DNA of 64,000 nt from Microbacterium sp. AZCO. Its GTDB lineage: Bacteria > Actinomycetota > Actinomycetes > Actinomycetales > Microbacteriaceae. The notes under the pieces were generated by a model, which searched no databases, had not been told where the DNA came from, and worked only from the letters and a program-made list of their open reading frames with translations. The translations under genes and the position numbers were made by a program. Of this stretch, positions 34,977-47,102 are shown one piece after another; the stretch's first letter is position 1, and each line of letters opens with the position of its first letter. Where the stretch lies: positions 434,001 through 498,000 of the forward strand of contig NZ_CP154857.1 in the NCBI RefSeq assembly GCF_039614715.1, given 5' to 3'.

Positions 34977-36649
34977 TGCGCCGGTTCCTCGCCGCGGCCG
35001 TGTCCGCGGTCGTCCTCGCGCTCGCGGGGTGCGCCGGGCTCCCGACGGCGGGCTACGTGCAGCCGGGCCTTCCGGCCGATGCGGATGCCGGAAGCCCCGA
35101 CTTCGCCCTCCTCCCCGACAGCCCCCAGCCCGGCGCGTCGCCGCAGGAGATCGTCGACGGCTTCATCCGCGCCGGCACAGGCCCGGGGACCGACGGCACG
35201 TGGGCCGTCGCCCGTGAGTACCTGACGTCCGAAGAGGCCCACAAGTGGGATCCGACGGCGCTCGTGACGATCGATGAGCCCGGCGTGCGGCAGTTCTCCT
35301 CGTCCACCGAGGACCAGGTCTCCATGACGGTCACCCCGGTCGCCCGCATCGACGAGATCGGCTCCTACTCGGCGGCCGACGAGGTGTCCACGACCCTGCC
35401 GTTCCAGCTCAAGAAGCAGAGCGACGGGGAGTGGCGCATCAGCGACGCGCCGGACGGGCTCGTGCTCGACACGTCCCAGTTCGCGAACGTGTTCCGGCGC
35501 TACTCGCTGATGTACTTCGACCCGACGTGGCAGTTCCTCGTGCCCGATCTGCGGTGGTTCCCGGCGACGAACGCGCCGACCTACATCGCGACGGCGCTCG
35601 TCAACGGCCCGAAATCTCCCTGGCTCGAATCCTCTGTCGAGTCGGCCTTCCCCGAGGACGTGCGGATGCGGCCCTCCGTGCCCGTCGACAGCGGTGTCGC
35701 GCAGGTCGAGCTGTCCACGACGGCGATCGAGCTCGACGCCGACACCCTGTCCCGCATGCAGGCCCAGCTCGCCGAGAGCCTCAAGACGGCGAGCGGCGTC
35801 GCCGACGTGCAGATGTCGGCGGGCACGACGCCGCTCGAGGTCGAGGCCGCCCCCACGCGATCGACGCGGGTCAGCAATCAGGCTCTCGTGCTCAACGCCG
35901 ACGGCTTCGGCTTCCTGACGGGCAACCGCATCGAGCCGATCCCGGGGCTGAGCCAGGCGATGGCCAAGGTCGATCCCATCGGCATCCAGCTCTCGCCCGA
36001 GCGCGACTTCGCCTCGGTGCGCGTCGCGAGCGGCGCCGTCGCCCGCGTGCAGGCCGACGACGAGGTGCTCGTCGTCGACGAGAGGCCGAGCCTCATCGAC
36101 CCGACGCTCGATCCGTCCGGCTACACGTGGAGTGTGCCGTCCGATGCGCCCGGGGCGCTCGCCGCCTTCGCGCCGGGGAGCCAGCGCATCGACATCGCGG
36201 AGGCCTGGCCCGAGGCCACGCAGGTCAGCGCCATGGCGATGTCCCGCGACGGCACGCGGCTCGCCGCCGTCGTCACATCCGGCGGGCGGGCGATGGTGTG
36301 GGTCTCGGGAGTCGTGCGCGACCAGACGGGAGTGCCGTCGGCCCTCGGCGAGCCGCTCCTGCTGCAGGTGCTCTCCGGACCGGGGCTGTCGGTCTCCTGG
36401 CTCGACGACACGACGGTCGGCGTGCTCGCCCGCGCCGACGACGAGACGCAGGTCGTCGAGCTCACGGTCGGCGGGCCGTCGGCGACGACGCCCGCCCCCG
36501 ACGGCGCGGCCCAGTTGGCAGGTGCCAACAGCGGCAACATGCGGGTCAAGGGCGCCGCGGGCGCGCTGTACTCGAAGCGCGGCTCCACGTGGCCGCAGAC
36601 GGCCATCGACATCTCGGTGCTCGCGACGCAGCAGGGCTCGCCCCGCTGA
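34976..36649 (+). CDS. lpqB: LpqB lipoprotein
   Basis: A 557-residue lipoprotein. The signal peptide ends in LALAGC, with the lipid-anchored cysteine at residue 19, followed by a GerMN domain region and a C-terminal beta-propeller-like half. LpqB modulates the MtrB sensor from outside. The ATG overlaps the mtrB stop by one base; a GTG three bases earlier is also in frame. Confidence 0.94.
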   Translation: MRRFLAAAVSAVVLALAGCAGLPTAGYVQPGLPADADAGSPDFALLPDSPQPGASPQEIVDGFIRAGTGPGTDGTWAVAREYLTSEEAHKWDPTALVTIDEPGVRQFSSSTEDQVSMTVTPVARIDEIGSYSAADEVSTTLPFQLKKQSDGEWRISDAPDGLVLDTSQFANVFRRYSLMYFDPTWQFLVPDLRWFPATNAPTYIATALVNGPKSPWLESSVESAFPEDVRMRPSVPVDSGVAQVELSTTAIELDADTLSRMQAQLAESLKTASGVADVQMSAGTTPLEVEAAPTRSTRVSNQALVLNADGFGFLTGNRIEPIPGLSQAMAKVDPIGIQLSPERDFASVRVASGAVARVQADDEVLVVDERPSLIDPTLDPSGYTWSVPSDAPGALAAFAPGSQRIDIAEAWPEATQVSAMAMSRDGTRLAAVVTSGGRAMVWVSGVVRDQTGVPSALGEPLLLQVLSGPGLSVSWLDDTTVGVLARADDETQVVELTVGGPSATTPAPDGAAQLAGANSGNMRVKGAAGALYSKRGSTWPQTAIDISVLATQQGSPR

Positions 36650-36781
36650 CGACTCGGTTTCCCGAGGGGAGGGATGCCTCGGCCCCGCGTCTTCTCCTCC
36701 CCAGGCAGGCGACGGGTGCCGTCCGTCCACACAGCGCGATCTCGGCACCGGCGCGCGAGGAGTCCCGACCAAGGTGGACGC

Positions 36782-37456
36782 ATGCCCGCCGCGACCGCCC
36801 TCGTCCGCTCGGCGCTCGCCGACGCACTGACCCTGCTGCTCCCGGTCGACTGCGCGGGGTGCGGTGAGCCCGACACGACGCTGTGCGCGGCCTGTCTCGC
36901 GGCCCTGCGGCCGGCGCCGCGGCGGCGACTCCTCGAACCGGGGCTCGAGGTGTGGAGCGGGCTCGTCTTCGACGGCGCCCCCGCACGTGTCATCCGTGGA
37001 CTGAAGGAGGAGGGCCGCACCGGACTTGCGCGGGCGCTCGCACCGGCGCTCGCCGCAGCGGTCAGGTCGGCGGCGGGCTCCGGCCGGGTCGTCGCCGTCC
37101 CCGTGCCGACCTCGCGGGCCGCGTTCCGGCGGCGCGGCTATCGGGTGCCCGACCTCGTCGCGCGCCGGGCCGGACTGGACGTCGCGACGATCCTCGCGGC
37201 GGCGCGCCGCACGGCCGACCAGCGCGGCCTCGACCGCGATGCCCGGAGGCGCAACGTCGCCGGATCGCTCGTCGCGCGAGGGGATCGGCATTCCCTCCGC
37301 GCCGTCGTCGTCGACGACGTCGTCACGACCGGTGCGACCCTCGTCGAGGCCGCACGGGCGCTGCGCGCGGCGGGAGTGGAGGTCGTGGGGGCCGCCGTCG
37401 TCGCCGCGACGCCTCGCGTATCAGGCCCAGGGAAGACTCTCGAAACTGATAGGTGA
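36782..37456 (+). CDS. comF: ComF-family phosphoribosyltransferase-like protein
   Basis: A 224-residue protein with an N-terminal zinc knuckle (VDCAGCGEPDTTLCAACL) and a C-terminal phosphoribosyltransferase fold carrying VVVDDVVTTGATLVEA. ComF is needed for DNA transformation in competent bacteria and is widely kept in others. ATG 36782 follows AAGGTGGA. The 132-bp gap from lpqB has weak hairpin potential (CCGAGG near 36661 with CCTCGG near 36676), so comF may have its own transcript. Confidence 0.85.
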   Translation: MPAATALVRSALADALTLLLPVDCAGCGEPDTTLCAACLAALRPAPRRRLLEPGLEVWSGLVFDGAPARVIRGLKEEGRTGLARALAPALAAAVRSAAGSGRVVAVPVPTSRAAFRRRGYRVPDLVARRAGLDVATILAAARRTADQRGLDRDARRRNVAGSLVARGDRHSLRAVVVDDVVTTGATLVEAARALRAAGVEVVGAAVVAATPRVSGPGKTLETDR

Positions 37457-37481
37457 CAGGCACGTGGCGCGCGGCTACCGT
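37453..37481 (+). promoter_or_regulatory. hpf promoter overlapping the comF stop
   Basis: GTGACA (37453-37458) and TACCGT (37476-37481) are 17 bases apart. The -35 hexamer overlaps the comF stop codon. A leader of about 57 bases follows, containing a GGTCC/GGACC hairpin and a strong AAGGAGG ribosome site. Confidence 0.6.
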
Positions 37482-37544
37482 GGGGGTGACAAGGCGACTG
37501 AAGGTCCGCCCTTGGCCGGGTGGACCGGAACAAGGAGGTCAAGG

Positions 37545-38204
37545 ATGGAAACCAGCATCGTCGGCGTGGGAGTGGGGATCACAGATCGCTTCCGCTCGGT
37601 CGTCGAAGAGAAGGCCACCCGCATCGAGCACCTCGCTCCGCGCGCACAGCGCGTCGATGTCAAGGTCACGCATCGTGCGTACCACAACGGACGAATGGAA
37701 GACGACACCGTCGAGCTGACGCTGACCGGCAAGGGACCCCTGGTCCGTGCCGAAGCGACGGACGGCGACAAGTTCGCCGCCCTCGACCTCGCGGTCGACA
37801 AGCTGTGCGAGCAGCTGCGCCGCGCGAAGGACAAGCGGGTCGACTCCCGCAACCACCCCCGGGGCGCCAAGTTCGAGAAGGGCAGCGGCTCTCTCGAGGG
37901 CATCGACGTGCAGCCCGCCTCGGTCGACGTCATCCGGGCCGTCGCCACCGGCGAGATCCCGATCATCACGGGCAACGAGGACGAAGAGGACTACACGCCC
38001 GTCGTCATCCGCACGAAGCAGTTCAGCGCGGAGTGGATGACCGTCGAGGACGCCGTCGACCGCATGGAGCTGGTCGGCCATGACTTCTTCCTCTTCATCG
38101 ACGCGCGCAGCGACCACCCCAGCGTCGTGTACCGCCGCAAGGGCTGGGACTACGGCGTGATCTCGCTGTCGACGCTCGCGGCGCCGACCGAGTTAGCCTC
38201 GTAA
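37545..38204 (+). CDS. hpf: Long-form ribosome hibernation promoting factor
   Basis: A 219-residue protein: N-terminal HPF/RaiA domain (about residues 1-105, with VGVGITDRFRSVVEEKATRIEHL), an acidic linker, and a C-terminal domain (about 160-215) reading KQFSAEWMTVEDAVDRMELVGHDF that dimerises 70S ribosomes into 100S particles. Two ribosome-site words (AAGGAGG and AAGG) precede ATG 37545. An isolated promoter and a strong terminator mark it as a single-gene unit. Confidence 0.94.
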   Translation: METSIVGVGVGITDRFRSVVEEKATRIEHLAPRAQRVDVKVTHRAYHNGRMEDDTVELTLTGKGPLVRAEATDGDKFAALDLAVDKLCEQLRRAKDKRVDSRNHPRGAKFEKGSGSLEGIDVQPASVDVIRAVATGEIPIITGNEDEEDYTPVVIRTKQFSAEWMTVEDAVDRMELVGHDFFLFIDARSDHPSVVYRRKGWDYGVISLSTLAAPTELAS

Positions 38205-38212
38205 GCTTCGAC

Positions 38213-38251
38213 AGCAGAGGGGATGCCGCGGCTCGCGGCATCCCCTCTGCT
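38213..38251. terminator. Strong terminator after hpf
   Basis: An 18-bp stem (38213-38230 with 38234-38251) and 3-base loop, followed by TTGTT. The stem contains GGGGATGCC/GGCATCCCC. It serves hpf and the convergent coiled-coil gene. Confidence 0.88.
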
Positions 38252-38266
38252 TGTTCGTGGAAGAGC

Positions 38267-39634
38267 TCAGTCGAACATGCCGTCGAGGAGGCTGCCGATC
38301 ACGAGACCGCCGAGCACGCCGCCCATGACGCCGTCCATGCCGCCGCCGCGCGAAGTGCCCCAGCCGGGCTGAGGCCGGCCCCACGCGCCGTTGCCGGGCT
38401 CGCCCCAGCCCTGCGGGCGGTACGCCTCGATGTCGCGCTGCGCGAGCTGCAGGCCCTCGCTCGCGAGGAACGCCGAGCGGCGGGCGATGGCGAGCGCCTG
38501 CTCGCGCTGGTCCTCCGGGATGCTCGTCGCCGCAGCCGCCGACGTCCCGAGGAAGCGGTCGAGGTCGAGCCGCACGCGCTCCGCCTCGGCGAGCCGGGTG
38601 CGGGCGTCGGCTCCGATCCAGCCGCGGTGACCCGCGATGACGTCTCGCGCGACCGCGAGCTGACGATCGGCGTCGTCGATCGCGTTGCGGACGTGGGCGA
38701 AGTCGGGGATCGGGTGCGCGGCGCGCTCGACGGCGGCCGCGATCGCGGCATCCAGTCCCGCGTTCGCCTCCCGCAGCCGGGTGAGCTGTGCGAACGGGTC
38801 GGTGTTGACACCCGCGGCGGGCAGTGCGGCCAGAGCAGCCTCGAGCTCACGCATCGCGTCGAGCACCGCCGGCACCTGCGGCGCCTGGCGGGCCGCCACG
38901 AGATCGCCGCGCGAGTCCTCGACGACGGCGGCGAGGGTGGACTCGGCGCGCAGCGCCTCGACCTCGAACGTCTCGACGGCCTCGAGGAGGGTGCCGGCGC
39001 GGCGCACCGCCTCGGTCGAGGCCTCGAGCGCGAGGTTGGCCTGCTCGCGCTGCCCCGCGTCGCGCCGACGCTCCGACACGCTCGCGCTGTGCTCGGCGAA
39101 GCCCAGCAGCTGTTCGGCCTCGGCGGGGCTCGCCGCGATGCCGGCGAGGGCCTCCGCGGAGTAGCGGGCGCTCAGCCGCGTCAGCGTCTCGCGCGCCTGG
39201 GGGAGGAGTGCGCGGAGGCGCGCGGCATCCGCCCGCACTCCCGCGATGATCTCCGGCGCCCGCCGGGCGCGGGCGATGCGGGCCGCGAGAGCCTCGGTGC
39301 GGTCGTCGAGGAGGTCCTCCGCCCAGTCGCACAGCTGCGCGATCCGCGCGTGGCGGGTGCGCAGCTCCTCGGGGGTGTCGGGGATCTCGTCGTGGTTGAG
39401 CTGGTTGAGGTGGAACGCCTCGCCGAGGTGCTGACGCACGGCGTCGAGGGCGTCCCGGAGGTCTTTCGTCGCGTCGGGGCCGAGCTCGGCCTCGGCGAAC
39501 ACGAGCTCGTCGGCGGTCACGCGGATGCGCTCGTCCGCCTCGACGATGGCGGTCTGCGCGCGCCGGGCGAGCTCGGCATCCTGGGCGTCCAGCTCGTCAC
39601 GATCGCGCTTGCGTCTGCCCCAGAATCCGGCCAT
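38267..39634 (-). CDS. Cytoplasmic coiled-coil protein of unknown function
   Basis: A 455-residue, almost entirely helical protein rich in Ala, Arg, Glu and Leu, with heptad-like stretches across most of its length. The last 50 residues change to a Gly/Trp/Pro tail ending GGVLGGLVIGSLLDGMFD. No signal peptide. The helical part resembles the C-terminal region that follows TPM domains in other actinobacterial proteins, but no TPM domain is present. The ATG at 39634 is six bases after a TAGGCT hexamer, overlapping GGAGG. Confidence 0.75.
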   Translation of the reverse strand: MAGFWGRRKRDRDELDAQDAELARRAQTAIVEADERIRVTADELVFAEAELGPDATKDLRDALDAVRQHLGEAFHLNQLNHDEIPDTPEELRTRHARIAQLCDWAEDLLDDRTEALAARIARARRAPEIIAGVRADAARLRALLPQARETLTRLSARYSAEALAGIAASPAEAEQLLGFAEHSASVSERRRDAGQREQANLALEASTEAVRRAGTLLEAVETFEVEALRAESTLAAVVEDSRGDLVAARQAPQVPAVLDAMRELEAALAALPAAGVNTDPFAQLTRLREANAGLDAAIAAAVERAAHPIPDFAHVRNAIDDADRQLAVARDVIAGHRGWIGADARTRLAEAERVRLDLDRFLGTSAAAATSIPEDQREQALAIARRSAFLASEGLQLAQRDIEAYRPQGWGEPGNGAWGRPQPGWGTSRGGGMDGVMGGVLGGLVIGSLLDGMFD

Positions 39635-39640
39635 GCCTCC

Positions 39641-39646
39641 AGCCTA
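39641..39646 (-). promoter_or_regulatory. -10 element of the coiled-coil gene
   Basis: TAGGCT on the minus strand six bases before the ATG at 39634. The rest of the 222-bp gap to the SulP gene has no distinct plus-strand promoter; a CGGAGG ribosome site is present at 39844. Confidence 0.45.
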
Positions 39647-39856
39647 CGGTCGCCTGACCGAGGGGATGCCGGGAGTCCGGCCACACCCGCGACGGGTGAT
39701 ATGCGCGTGTCACCCCTGGCGCGCGGGCGCCGTCGTGGAAAAGAATGTGGCCCAGAGTCATCCGCCGCTCGTCCGCGCGCGCCGGATCGCTCGATCCTCG
39801 TCACGAGGACCTCGCCGGGCGCTCGCACCGCCCCTCGCCGAATCGGAGGCGCTCTG

Positions 39857-41563
39857 ATGCCATTCCCGAAAGCCCTCGTCCCCGTCGCCCTCCGCGACTA
39901 CCAGCGCGCATGGCTCGGTCGCGATCTGCTCGCGGGCGTCACGCTCGCCGCGGTCGCGATCCCCGAGGTGATGGGGTACACCTCGATCGCGCAGACGCCC
40001 GTCGTGACAGGTCTCTACACGATCCTCCTGCCGCTCCTCGCGTTCGCCCTGCTCGGCTCGTCGAAGCTGCTCGTCGTCGGCGGCGACTCCGCCACGGCGG
40101 CGATCCTCGCGGCGGGCCTGGCGGGAGCGGGCATCGCGGGGCTGCAGCCGGAGTCGCCGCAGTGGGTCGCGCTCTGCGGGCTCACGGCGCTCATGACGGG
40201 AGTCATCCTCCTCATCGCCCGGCTGCTGCGGCTCGGGTTCCTGGGCGACTTCCTCTCGGCATCCGTCCTCATCGGCTTCCTCACCGGTGTCGGCATCCAG
40301 GTGGCGACGGGGCAGATCCCCGACATCCTGGGCGTCCCCAAGGGCACCGGCGGCTGGTTCGAGCAGCAGTGGTCGTGGATCACCTCGCTCGGGCAGGTCT
40401 CGTGGCCGACGCTCGCCTACGGCCTCGGCACGATCGCGATCATCTTCATCTTCAAGCTCTTCATCCCGAAGATCCCCGGCGCCATCGTCGCCGTGGTCGG
40501 TCTCCTGACGGTCGCGACCTTGACGGACGCCTCCTCCTACGGCGTGGCCGTCATCGGCGCGATCAAGGGCGGCCTCCCGCCGATCGGACTCCCGCAGGGG
40601 CTCGAGTGGAGCGATGTGGGCGCGCTCGTCCCGACGGCCTTCGCGTGCTTCTTCATCGTCATCGCGCAGAGCGCGGCGACCTCGCGCAGCTTCGCACTCA
40701 AGCACGGCGACCGCGCCGACGTGAACCGCGACATCGTGGGTCTATCCGCCGCGAACCTCGCCGCGGGCCTGAGCGGCACGTTCGTCGTCAACGGCTCGCC
40801 GACGAAGACCCAGATCCTCGACGGCGTGAAGGGCCGCACGCAGGTCGCGAACCTCGTCGTGGTCGCGGTGACGCTCATCGTCCTGCTGTTCCTCACGGGC
40901 CTGCTCACCGACCTGCCGAAGGCGGTGCTCGCGGGTGTCGTCTTCGTCATCGGCATCGAGCTCATCGACATCAAGGGGCTCGCGCGCGTGTCGCGCCGGC
41001 GCCCGCGCGAGCTCGTCATTGCGATCATCACGGCCGCGACGGTCGTCATCGTCGGCGTCGGCGCCGGCATCGTCCTGGCGCTCGTCCTGTCGCTCCTCGA
41101 CGTGATCGAGCGCCAGTACAAGGCGCGTGCGCTCGTGCTCGAGCCCAAGCCCGACGGGGGCTACGAGTACGGCGCGGCCGCGGCGGGTGCGCAGAGCGCT
41201 CCCGGGCTCATCGTGTTCCGCTTCGACGCCGACCTCTTCTTCGCCAACGCGAGCGGGTTCACCGACCGGGTCGAGGCCGTCGTCGCGGCCGCCCCCTCGC
41301 CTGTCAGGTGGTTCATCCTCGACTGCTCGGGGATCTCCGATGTCGACTACTCCGCGGGCCAGAGCCTCGCGGACGTCACCGATTACCTGCACAAGCGCGG
41401 CATCCACCTGATCCTCGCCCGGCCCGAGGCGGATCTCCTCGAGATCCTCGAGAAGTACGACCTGATGGACCGCATCACGCCCGACCACGTCTTCGACGAT
41501 CTCGACACAGCGGTCGCCGCTTTCGGCGACTCGGCGACGGAGAAGCCCGCGCCCTCGTCCTGA
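39857..41563 (+). CDS. SulP-family inorganic anion transporter
   Basis: A 568-residue transporter: 10-12 helices (starting LLAGVTLAAVAIPEVMGYTS, the SulP signature, and including SAATSRSFALKHG) and a C-terminal STAS domain (about 455-560; LIVFRFDADLFFANASGF and WFILDCSGISDVDY). Likely substrates are sulfate or bicarbonate; sequence does not decide. CGGAGG precedes ATG 39857. Its stop abuts the stop of the convergent padR gene. Confidence 0.9.
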   Translation: MPFPKALVPVALRDYQRAWLGRDLLAGVTLAAVAIPEVMGYTSIAQTPVVTGLYTILLPLLAFALLGSSKLLVVGGDSATAAILAAGLAGAGIAGLQPESPQWVALCGLTALMTGVILLIARLLRLGFLGDFLSASVLIGFLTGVGIQVATGQIPDILGVPKGTGGWFEQQWSWITSLGQVSWPTLAYGLGTIAIIFIFKLFIPKIPGAIVAVVGLLTVATLTDASSYGVAVIGAIKGGLPPIGLPQGLEWSDVGALVPTAFACFFIVIAQSAATSRSFALKHGDRADVNRDIVGLSAANLAAGLSGTFVVNGSPTKTQILDGVKGRTQVANLVVVAVTLIVLLFLTGLLTDLPKAVLAGVVFVIGIELIDIKGLARVSRRRPRELVIAIITAATVVIVGVGAGIVLALVLSLLDVIERQYKARALVLEPKPDGGYEYGAAAAGAQSAPGLIVFRFDADLFFANASGFTDRVEAVVAAAPSPVRWFILDCSGISDVDYSAGQSLADVTDYLHKRGIHLILARPEADLLEILEKYDLMDRITPDHVFDDLDTAVAAFGDSATEKPAPSS

Positions 41564-42166
41564 TCAGCCGGCGGCGACGGCCGCGTCACGCGCCGGGCGG
41601 CCCCGCTTGGGCCGCTCGGTCGACAGCTCCAGAGCGAGGGCATGCTCGGGATGCTGCGCCAGCCGCTCCTCCACGCGGTCGAGCCAGCGCAGCTCGGCCT
41701 CCACGGCGAAGACCCGGGCGTCGGCGACGACGGCGCGCGCGAGCTCTTCCGCATCGGTCGCCCGCCCCGGCACGATCTCGTCGGCGGCCTCCTCGAGGAG
41801 GGCCAGCGAGGCCGCGCGCTGGGTGCGGATGACCTCGGCCACCTCCACGCCGGGGAGCGTCGCCGCGACAGCGATCTTCATCGCGAGCTCGTCGCGCCCC
41901 GTCGTGGTCCGCGCCACGGGCGAGTCGAGCCAGCGGCGCACGTCGGCCCTGCCGGCATCCGTGATCTCCCAGTAGACATGCCCCTGATCGTCGGATCCGC
42001 TGTTGCGGGCGAGTCCGTCGCGCTCGAGCCGGTCGAGGGTGTTGTAGATCTGGCCGACGTTGAGCGGCCGCAGGGCGCCGGTGCGCCGGTCGAACTCCGC
42101 GCGCAGCTGGTAGCCGTAGCACGGTCCCTGATCCAGGATCGCGAGCAGACTCTGACGCACCGACAT
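41564..42166 (-). CDS. PadR-family transcriptional repressor
   Basis: A 200-residue PadR regulator. The winged helix holds [19 protein letters not shown] and [17 protein letters not shown]; a long C-terminal helical domain (about 95-190) forms the dimer. Normal length for the two-domain class. A perfect 19-bp palindrome lies 11 bp before its start, over the likely transcription start, so it almost certainly represses itself. No transporter gene is co-transcribed; the target may be only itself or a distant gene. Confidence 0.9.
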   Translation of the reverse strand: MSVRQSLLAILDQGPCYGYQLRAEFDRRTGALRPLNVGQIYNTLDRLERDGLARNSGSDDQGHVYWEITDAGRADVRRWLDSPVARTTTGRDELAMKIAVAATLPGVEVAEVIRTQRAASLALLEEAADEIVPGRATDAEELARAVVADARVFAVEAELRWLDRVEERLAQHPEHALALELSTERPKRGRPARDAAVAAG

Positions 42167-42177
42167 GGCAGCTCCCT

Positions 42178-42206
42178 CTGCATACCGGGTATGCAGTTCG
42201 AGCCTA
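42178..42206 (-). promoter_or_regulatory. padR promoter and palindromic operator
   Basis: CTGCATACC-G-GGTATGCAG (42178-42196) is a perfect 9-1-9 palindrome. On the minus strand TAGGCT (42206 to 42201) stands just upstream, so the transcription start falls at the palindrome edge. This is a classical repressor site for the PadR protein encoded next to it. Confidence 0.75.
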
Positions 42207-42298
42207 GGGAGCGGAGGGGGAGAGAGAGGGATGCCTCGCCGGGCCGGCGGCCCTCCCCAGGTCGCGGCATCCACAGCACTCTCAAGGTCACGGGCGGA

Positions 42299-42304
42299 TA
42301 ACAT
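42299..42304 (+). promoter_or_regulatory. Possible secA -10 element
   Basis: TAACAT about 80 bases before the secA GTG, with no clear -35. The 217-bp padR-secA gap otherwise holds only the padR operator. GGAG precedes the secA GTG by eight bases. Confidence 0.3.
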
Positions 42305-42383
42305 GGGCAGGTATGCCTGGGGGCAGTGCGTCCCCGGCGGCAGCGGCGCCCAGGGCGTCGACCCGACAGATGGAGACACTTCC

Positions 42384-45218
<2,835 letters not shown>

Positions 45219-45221
45219 CGC

Positions 45222-45256
45222 GAACCGGGCCGACGCTGAGGCGTCGGCCCGGGTTC
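45222..45256 (+). terminator. Terminator after secA
   Basis: A 12-bp GC-rich stem (45225-45236 with 45241-45252), loop TGAG, plus three further pairs beyond a one-base bulge; followed by TCTCGTT. Confidence 0.75.
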
Positions 45257-45310
45257 TCGTTGGCCGGGCCCAAGGCCACCCGTCGTCGGGTGGCCTGGAG
45301 CAGCCACGGC

Positions 45311-45316
45311 TATCCT
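45311..45316 (+). promoter_or_regulatory. -10 element of the aminotransferase gene
   Basis: TATCCT followed by six bases and the ATG at 45323; no ribosome site, so leaderless. Confidence 0.5.
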
Positions 45317-45322
45317 GATCCG

Positions 45323-46558
45323 ATGAGCACGACCGCGCCCCTGAGAACGCTCGACCAGTCGAGCAAGCTGAAGAACGTCCTCTACGAGATCCGCGGCCAG
45401 GCACTCGTCGAGGCGGATCGGCTCGAGTCCGAGGGCCACACGATCCTCAAGCTCAACACGGGGAACCCCGCCGCGTTCGGCTTCGAGGCGCCCTTCCAGA
45501 TCGTGCGCGACATGATCGAGGCGATCCCGCAGGCGCACGGCTACAGCGAGAGCCGCGGCATCGCCTCCGCCCGCCGCGCGGTCGTCTACCGCTACGAGCA
45601 GGTCGCCGGCTTCCCGAAGGTGCATCCGGACGACGTGTACCTCGGCAACGGCGTCTCCGAGCTCATCACGATGACGATGCAGGCGCTCCTCGACGAGGGC
45701 GACGAAGTGCTCATCCCCGCGCCCGACTACCCGCTGTGGACCGCGATGACGAGCCTCGGGGGCGGCACGCCCGTGCACTACATCTGCGACGAGGCGAACG
45801 AGTGGCAGCCCGACCTCGAGGACATCCGCTCGAAGGTGACGTCTCGCACGAAGGCCATCGTCGTCATCAACCCGAACAACCCCACGGGCGCGGTCTACAC
45901 CCGTGAGGTGCTCGAGGGCATCGCCGACATCGCCCGAGAGCACTCGCTGCTGATCCTCTCCGACGAGATCTACGACCGCATCCTCTTCGACGGTGCGCAG
46001 CACATCCCGATGGCGACGATCGCGCCCGACCTCCTGTGCCTGACCTTCAACGGGCTGTCCAAGACCTACCGCGTCGCGGGCTACCGGTCGGGCTGGCTCG
46101 TCATCACGGGTCCGAAGGCGCACGCCTCCGGGTTCCTCGAGGGCATCACGCTCCTCGCATCCACTCGCCTGTGCCCCAACGTGCCGGCGCAGCACGCAGT
46201 GCAGGCGGCGCTGTCGGGGGTGCAGTCGATCGACGCGCTGATCGCCCCCAGCGGGCGGCTTCACGAGCAGCGGGATGCCGCGTGGGAGGGCCTCGAGCAG
46301 ATTCCGGGCGTCTCGTGCGTGCGGCCGCAGGGAGCTCTGTACGCGTTCCCCCGGCTCGACCCGGAGGTGTACGACATCCGCGACGACCAGAAGCTCGTGC
46401 TCGACTTCCTCATGGCGGAGCACGTGCTGCTGGTTCCCGGGACGGGCTTCAACTGGGCCACACCGGATCACCTGCGCATCGTGACGCTGCCCGAGGCGCG
46501 CGTGCTCACCGAGGCCGTCGAGCGACTGGGCAACTTCCTCTCGTCGTACAAGCAGTGA
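45323..46558 (+). CDS. PLP-dependent aminotransferase, AlaA-like
   Basis: A 411-residue fold-type I aminotransferase. VVINPNNPTGAVY, SDEIYDRILFDG and the PLP-lysine motif NGLSKTYRVAGYRSGW identify it; the N-terminus (LYEIRGQALVEADRLESEGHT) is the AlaA/AspC-like group. Probable reaction: glutamate-pyruvate transamination (alanine synthesis). Substrate preference is inferred from family. Monocistronic, with its own -10 upstream. Confidence 0.85.
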   Translation: MSTTAPLRTLDQSSKLKNVLYEIRGQALVEADRLESEGHTILKLNTGNPAAFGFEAPFQIVRDMIEAIPQAHGYSESRGIASARRAVVYRYEQVAGFPKVHPDDVYLGNGVSELITMTMQALLDEGDEVLIPAPDYPLWTAMTSLGGGTPVHYICDEANEWQPDLEDIRSKVTSRTKAIVVINPNNPTGAVYTREVLEGIADIAREHSLLILSDEIYDRILFDGAQHIPMATIAPDLLCLTFNGLSKTYRVAGYRSGWLVITGPKAHASGFLEGITLLASTRLCPNVPAQHAVQAALSGVQSIDALIAPSGRLHEQRDAAWEGLEQIPGVSCVRPQGALYAFPRLDPEVYDIRDDQKLVLDFLMAEHVLLVPGTGFNWATPDHLRIVTLPEARVLTEAVERLGNFLSSYKQ

Positions 46559-46663
46559 CGCGGGGGAGGAGCCGGGCTCACGCGCCGGGAGGCGTGTGAC
46601 GGCGACCCGGCGGTGCCGACGGCCCGAACTCGTCAACCCCTCGTACCGAGCGGTGGTGCGGCC

Positions 46664-46669
46664 TAGCCT
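46664..46669 (+). promoter_or_regulatory. -10 element of a small conserved gene
   Basis: TAGCCT followed by six bases (GTGGGC) and the ATG at 46676. Leaderless spacing. Confidence 0.5.
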
Positions 46670-46675
46670 GTGGGC

Positions 46676-47029
46676 ATGTCCATCGAGCTGAACAGACCCG
46701 CACTGGAGAACGCGCGCAAGCTGGTGCGCGACGGCAGAGTCGTGCGCGATGAGCGCGACGACTGGTCGGAGGCGGCGCCGACGGCCGACGAGGAGAACGC
46801 CTTCATCGAGCGCGAGGGCTGGACCGAGTACTCGCACTGGCACCTCGGCATCGACAAGAGCGAGAACCGCGAGACGAAGGGCGCCTACTCGTTCCCGTTC
46901 GGCGACTTCCGCAGGGTGCACCGCGGCGGCGTGATCGCCGGCGAGAGCCGGGCGGGGCAGTACGACCACAGCGAGATCCGAGACGCGCTGAAGAAGCTTC
47001 TCGACCTGATCGACGCCGACGAGGACTGA
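46676..47029 (+). CDS. Small conserved protein of unknown function
   Basis: A 117-residue acidic soluble protein. It begins MSIELNRPALENARKLVRDG and contains WTEYSHWHLGIDKSENRETK and a helical end RDALKKLLDLIDADED. No known catalytic motif. Its His/Trp-rich middle is conserved in style with small actinobacterial proteins of unknown role. ATG 46676 is preferred over GTG 46670 because of the six-base spacing from TAGCCT. Confidence 0.75.
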   Translation: MSIELNRPALENARKLVRDGRVVRDERDDWSEAAPTADEENAFIEREGWTEYSHWHLGIDKSENRETKGAYSFPFGDFRRVHRGGVIAGESRAGQYDHSEIRDALKKLLDLIDADED

Positions 47030-47102
47030 GCGACGTCAGCGACGTCGACGAGAACTGAGCGAGCCGGCCACGACGCTGGAGCCGACCCGCCGATCCGGGG
47101 GT

